From Megachile rotundata (taxonomy: Eukaryota > Arthropoda > Insecta > Hymenoptera > Megachilidae): DNA of 64,000 nucleotides. The stretch covers positions 622,501 through 686,500 of the forward strand of contig NW_027473363.1 of assembly GCF_050947335.1 (NCBI RefSeq), read 5' to 3'. The position numbers and the translations under genes are program-made. The notes under the pieces are model-generated. The model ran no database searches. It was not told the DNA's origin and worked only from the letters and a program-made list of their open reading frames with translations. This document shows, piece by piece, positions 59,601 to 64,000 of the stretch (position 1 is its first letter; each line of letters begins with the position of its first letter).

Positions 59601-62300
59601 ACTCACCAACCACACAATCACGATCACACAATCACAATCACACAATCACACAATTACACAAGGACACAATCACTCAATCACACAATCACACACTCACACA
59701 ATCACACAATCACACAATCACACAATCACACAATCACACAATCACACAATCACACGATCACACGATCACACGATCACACAATCACACATTCACACAATCA
59801 CACCATCACGCAGTCACACAATCACACAACCACACAATCACTCAATCACACAAACACACAATCACACAATCACACAATCACACAATCACACAGTCACCAA
59901 CCACACAAGCACACAATCACTCAATCACTCAATCACACAATCACAATCACACAATCACGCAGTCACAATCACACAATCACAATCACACAATCACATAATC
60001 ACACAATCACACAATCACACAATCAAACAATCACACAATCACACAATCACACACTCACACAATCACACAATCACATTCACACAATCACACAATCACACAA
60101 TTTCACAATCACAAAGTCACACAATCACACAATCACACAATCACAATCACACAATCACACAATCAAACAATCACACAATCACACAATCACACAAGCACAC
60201 AATCACTCAATCACACAATCACACACTCACACAATCACACAATCACATTCACACAATCACACAATCACACAATCTCACAATCACACAAACACATAATCAC
60301 ACAATAACACAATCACAATCACAAAATCACAATCACACAATCACAATCACACAATCACAATCACACAATCACAATCACACAATCACACAATCACAATCAC
60401 ACAATCACAATCACACAATCACAATCACACAATCACACAATCACACAATCAAACAATCACACAATCACACAATCACGGTCACACAATCAAACATTCACAC
60501 AATCACACAATCACACAATCACACAATCACACAATCACAATCACACACTCACACAATCACACAATCACACAATCACACAACCACACAATCACACAAGCAC
60601 ACAATCACTCAATCACACAATCACACACTCACACAATCACACAATCACATTCACACAATCACACAATCACACAATCTCACAATAACACAATCACACAATC
60701 ACACAATCACACAATCACACAATCACAATCACACAATCACGATCACACAATCACGATCACACAATCACGATCACACAATTACGGTCACACAATCACACAA
60801 TCACAATCACAAAATCTTACTCAATCACACAATCACACAATCACAATCACAAAATCTTACTCAATCACACAATCACACAATCACAATCACAAAATCTTAC
60901 TCAATCACACAATCACACAATCACTCAACCACACAACCACACAATCACAATCACACAATCACAATTACAAAATCGCACAATCACACAATCACACAATCAC
61001 ACAATCACACAATCACACAATCACACAATCACACAGTCACACAATCACACAACCACACAACCACACAATCACACAAGCACACAATCACTCAATCACACAA
61101 TCACACACTCACCAACCACACAATCACAATCACACAATCACAATCACACAATCACAATCACACAATCACACAATTACACAAGGACACAATCACTAAATCA
61201 CACATTCACACACTCACACAATCACACAATCACACAATCACAATCACACAATCACAATCACACAATCACAATCACACAATCACAATCACACAATCACAAT
61301 CACACAATCACAATCACACAATCACAATCACACAATCACAATCACACAATCACAATCACACAATCACAATCACACAATCACAATCACACAATCACAATCA
61401 CACAATCACACAATCACACAATCAAACAATCACACAATCACACAATCACGGTCACACAATCAAACATTCACACAATCACACAATCACACAATCACACACT
61501 CACACAATCACACAATCACATTCACACAATCACACAATCACACAATTTCACAATCACAAAGTCACACAATCACACAATCACACAATCACAATCACACAAT
61601 CACACAATCAAACAATCACACAATCACACAATCACACAAGCACACAATCACTCAATCACACAATCACACAATCACAATCACACAATCACAATTACACAAT
61701 CACACAATCACACAATCACACAATCACACAGTCACACAATCACACAATCACACAATCACACAAGCACACAATCACACAATCACACAATCACACAACCACA
61801 CAATCACACAATCACACAATCACACAATCTCACAATCACACAAACACATAATCACACAATAACACAATCAAAATCACAAAATCACAATCACACAATCACA
61901 ATCACACAATCACAATCACACAATCACAATCACACAATCACACAATCACACAATCAAACAATCACACAATCACACAAACACACAATCACACAATCACAAT
62001 CGCACAATCACATACGCACAATCACAATCGCACAATCACAATTACACAATCACACAATCACACAATCACACAATCACACAATCACACAATCACACAATCA
62101 CACAGTCACACAATCACACAATCACAATCACGCAATCACACAATCCCGATCACACAATCACGATCACACAATCACGATCACACAATCACGATCACACAAT
62201 CACGATCACACAATCACGATCACACAATCACGGTCACACAATCACGGTCACACAACCACACAACCACACAATCACACAATCACGCAATCACACAATCACA
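59601..62300 (+). repeat. Block with GGACAC cassettes and tripled CTTACTC sub-repeat
   Basis: CACTCACCAACCACAC followed by AATTACACAAGGACAC occurs near 59600-59665 and 61105-61190, and again near 63850-63910. This is the cassette that opens GGACAG in the first array, here ending in GGACAC. 60811-60910 holds three 40-bp sub-repeats with AAAATCTTAC. 61236-61405 is a long CACAATCACACAAT run. 61.43-62.1 kb is the partner of 54.36-55.1 kb. 62150-62225 is a CACGATCACACAAT run longer than its equivalents at 40.4, 42.55 and 55.15 kb. Confidence 0.76.
60803..60922 (+). repeat. Three copies of a 40-bp CTTACTC sub-repeat
   Basis: AAAATCTTAC begins at 60811, 60851 and 60891, exactly 40 bp apart. The 40-bp period is the sum of units of 10 (CTTACTCAAT), 8, 8, 6 and 8 (CACAAAAT) bp. 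The 10-bp unit looks like an octamer with a 2-bp TT insertion. The sub-repeat is single at most sites, double near 22141, 30288, 38111, 51111 and 55781, and triple only here. Confidence 0.88.
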
Positions 62301-64000
62301 CAATCACACAATCACACAATCACGATCACACAATCACGATCACACAATCACGATCACACAATCACGATACAACAATCACGATCACACAATCACGATACAA
62401 CAATCACGATCACACAATCACGATCACACAATCACGGTCACACAATCACACAATCACAATCACAAAATCTTACACAATCACACAATCACACAATCACACA
62501 GTCACACAATCACACAATCACAATCACGCAATCACACAATCCCGATCACACATTCCCGATCACACAATCACGATCACACAATCACGGTCACACAATCACG
62601 GTCACACGCCCACACAACCACACAATCACACAATCACGCAATCACACAATCACACAATCACACAATCACACAATCACACACTCACACAATCACACAATCA
62701 CATTCACACAATCACACAATCACACAATCTCACAATCACACAAACACATAATCACACAATAACACAATCACAATCACACAATCACAATCACACAATCACA
62801 ATCACACAATCACAATCACACAATCACAATCACACAATCACAATCACACAATCACACAATCACACAATCAAACAATCACACAATCACACAATCACACGGA
62901 CACACAATCTCACAATCACACAATCACACAATCACACAATCACACAATAACAATCACACAACCACAGTCACACAATCACAATCACACAATCACACAATCA
63001 CACAATCACACAATCACTCAATCACACAATCACACAAACACACAATCACACAATCACAATCGCACAATCACAATCGCACAATCACAATCACACAATCACA
63101 ATTACACAATCACACAATCACACAATCACACAATCACACAATCACACAATCACACAATCACACAATCACACAATCACACAATCACTCAATCACACAATCA
63201 CACAATCACAATCACGCAATCACAATCACACAATCACACAGTCACACAATCACACAATCACAATCACGCAATCACAAAATCCCGATCACACAATCACGAT
63301 CACACAATCACGATCACACAATCACGGTCACACCATCACGGTCACACAACCACACAACCGCACAATCACACAATCACACAATCACACAATCACACAATCA
63401 CACAATTACACAATCACGCAATCACACAATCACACAATCACACAATCACACACTCACACAATCACACAATCACATTCACACAATCATACAATCACACAAT
63501 CTCACAATCACACAAACACATAATCACACAATCACACAATCACACAATCACACACTCACACAATCACACAATCACATTCACACAATCACACAATCACACA
63601 ATCTCAAAATCACACAATCACACAATCACACAACCACACAATCACACAATCACACAATCACAATCACACACTCACACAATCACACAATCACAATCACACA
63701 ATCACAATTACACAATCACACAATCACACAATCATACAATCACACAATCACACAATCACACAATCACACAATCACACAATCACACAATCACACAATCACA
63801 CAATCAAACATTCACACAATCACACAATCACACAATCACGATCACACACTCACCAACCACACAATCACAATCACACAATCACAATCACACAATCACACAA
63901 TTACACAAGGACACAATCACTCAATCACACAATCACACACTCACACAATCACACAATCACACAATCACACAATCACACAATCACACAATCACACAATCAC
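62301..64000 (+). repeat. Partner of 57.9-59.55 kb, array continues past the end
   Basis: Same order as 57.9-59.55 kb: CACGATC run with two CGATACAAC units, CTTACAC near 62468, CACGCAATC, CATTCCCGATC (62551), a double CGGTC, a unique CACACGCCCAC near 62606, CACATTC, ACACATAATC, a shortened 14-mer run, CACACGGACAC near 62896 (CACAGACAC in the partner), a TCGCAC cluster of two units, CACACCATCACGG (63333) and AACCGCAC. The last 150 bp enter another CACTCACCAACC - AAGGACAC cassette and plain octamers. The array is not finished at 64000. Confidence 0.78.

Larger units (their letters stand above)
1..64000 (+). repeat. Octamer satellite array, unit CACACAAT
   Basis: The full window is an uninterrupted tandem array of CACACAAT and close variants. 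Common variants are CACAAT (one CA lost), CACTCAAT, CACACACT, CACATT, CACACAAG, CAAACAAT, CACAAAAT, CACGAT, CACGGT, CACGCAAT, CACACAAC and CACACAGT. The consensus is 50% A, 37.5% C, 12.5% T and no G, so the two strands differ strongly in composition; G occurs only in variant units. The CA-rich strand is always the + strand, and I saw no inverted segment. No unique flank is visible at either end, so the array is larger than the window. With almost no G on one strand, hairpins, tRNA folds and G-quadruplexes are essentially excluded. This scale and nesting are typical of eukaryotic satellites, but the species cannot be inferred. Confidence 0.98.

Noticed and set aside
667..62480. AAAATCTTAC motif as a promoter or origin element
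   Set aside because: It is explained by an octamer with a TT insertion carried along with its cassette, and no gene lies nearby for it to control.
1..64000. CRISPR array
   Set aside because: There are no fixed repeats alternating with unique spacers; every part is the same octamer and its variants. There are no cas genes, and the repeat cannot form a hairpin.
1..64000. Telomeric repeat
   Set aside because: The G-strand unit ATTGTGTG has no run of G and does not match known telomere units. Variation and higher-order structure are also too high for a telomerase product. A subtelomeric location remains possible but unproven.
1..64000. Z-DNA, G-quadruplex or hairpin structure
   Set aside because: CA alternation is broken by AAT in every unit, the G-strand has no GG runs apart from rare variants, and one strand almost lacks G, so self-pairing is very limited.
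1..64000. tRNA, rRNA or other structured RNA genes
   Set aside because: Nothing outside the low-complexity repeat is present, and the composition does not permit paired stems.
1..64000. Insertion sequence or transposon within the array
   Set aside because: No unique sequence, terminal inverted repeat, target-site duplication or transposase frame was found; the - strand has a TGA every 24 nt.

Overview
The whole 64 kb window is satellite DNA. It is built from one 8-bp unit, CACACAAT on the + strand (ATTGTGTG on the - strand), repeated with variants from the first base to the last. I found no unique-sequence island, gene, RNA gene, transposon, CRISPR array or array edge, so the window begins and ends inside a larger array. 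An array this large, with nested higher-order repeats, suggests a eukaryotic nuclear genome in heterochromatin, a subtelomere or a similar region. The species cannot be told from the sequence. All copy comparisons here were made by eye from rare variant markers. Offsets between exact markers are firm to the base; block edges are usually good to a few tens of bases.

The array is built on several scales. (1) The 8-bp unit, and a 6-bp unit (CACAAT, CACGAT) that lacks one CA step. (2) A 14-bp composite of 6+8 bp in three flavours, CACAATCACACAAT, CACGATCACACAAT and CACAATCGCACAAT, which differ only by CpG versus CpA. (3) Cassettes of about 0.5-1.3 kb in which rare variant units recur in a fixed order. 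(4) Tandem and dispersed duplications of 0.26 to about 17.7 kb offset.

Layout: 1-7175, three copies of a 2,488-bp higher-order repeat, the third cut short. 7176-9520, two copies of a ~1.29-kb repeat. 9231-13850, nested duplication with offsets of ~2.4, 2.666 and 0.264 kb. 13851-14480, mosaic. 14480-20530, a ~3.23-3.25 kb pair that reuses the cassette of the first array. 20531-22060, mosaic that includes a copy of 11.2-12.05 kb. 22.06-25.2 and 26.4-30.2 kb, blocks that reappear at 30.2-33.36 and 33.36-36.95 kb. 36.95-39.8, mosaic. 39.8-44.13, a 2,167-bp tandem pair. 45.61-48.29, a 1,342-bp tandem pair. 48.3-51.2, mosaic holding a segment nearly identical to one 17.7 kb upstream. 51.2-53.2, a ~1.1-kb pair. 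53.2-64, interleaved duplications with offsets of ~3.48, 4.2-4.36 and 7.05-7.07 kb.

The + strand has many long open frames, up to 1,214 codons, but I do not regard any as a gene. The octamer has no stop codon in any forward frame, and all three frames give the same octapeptide (HTITQSHN). Apparent starts and stops are chance single-base variants of the unit. The - strand meets TGA every 24 nt. No part of the window supports a protein-coding or RNA-coding system. The points worth a second look are the uniform strand polarity, the nested higher-order structure, the CpG/CpA relation among the 14-mers, and the marker variants that record the duplication history.
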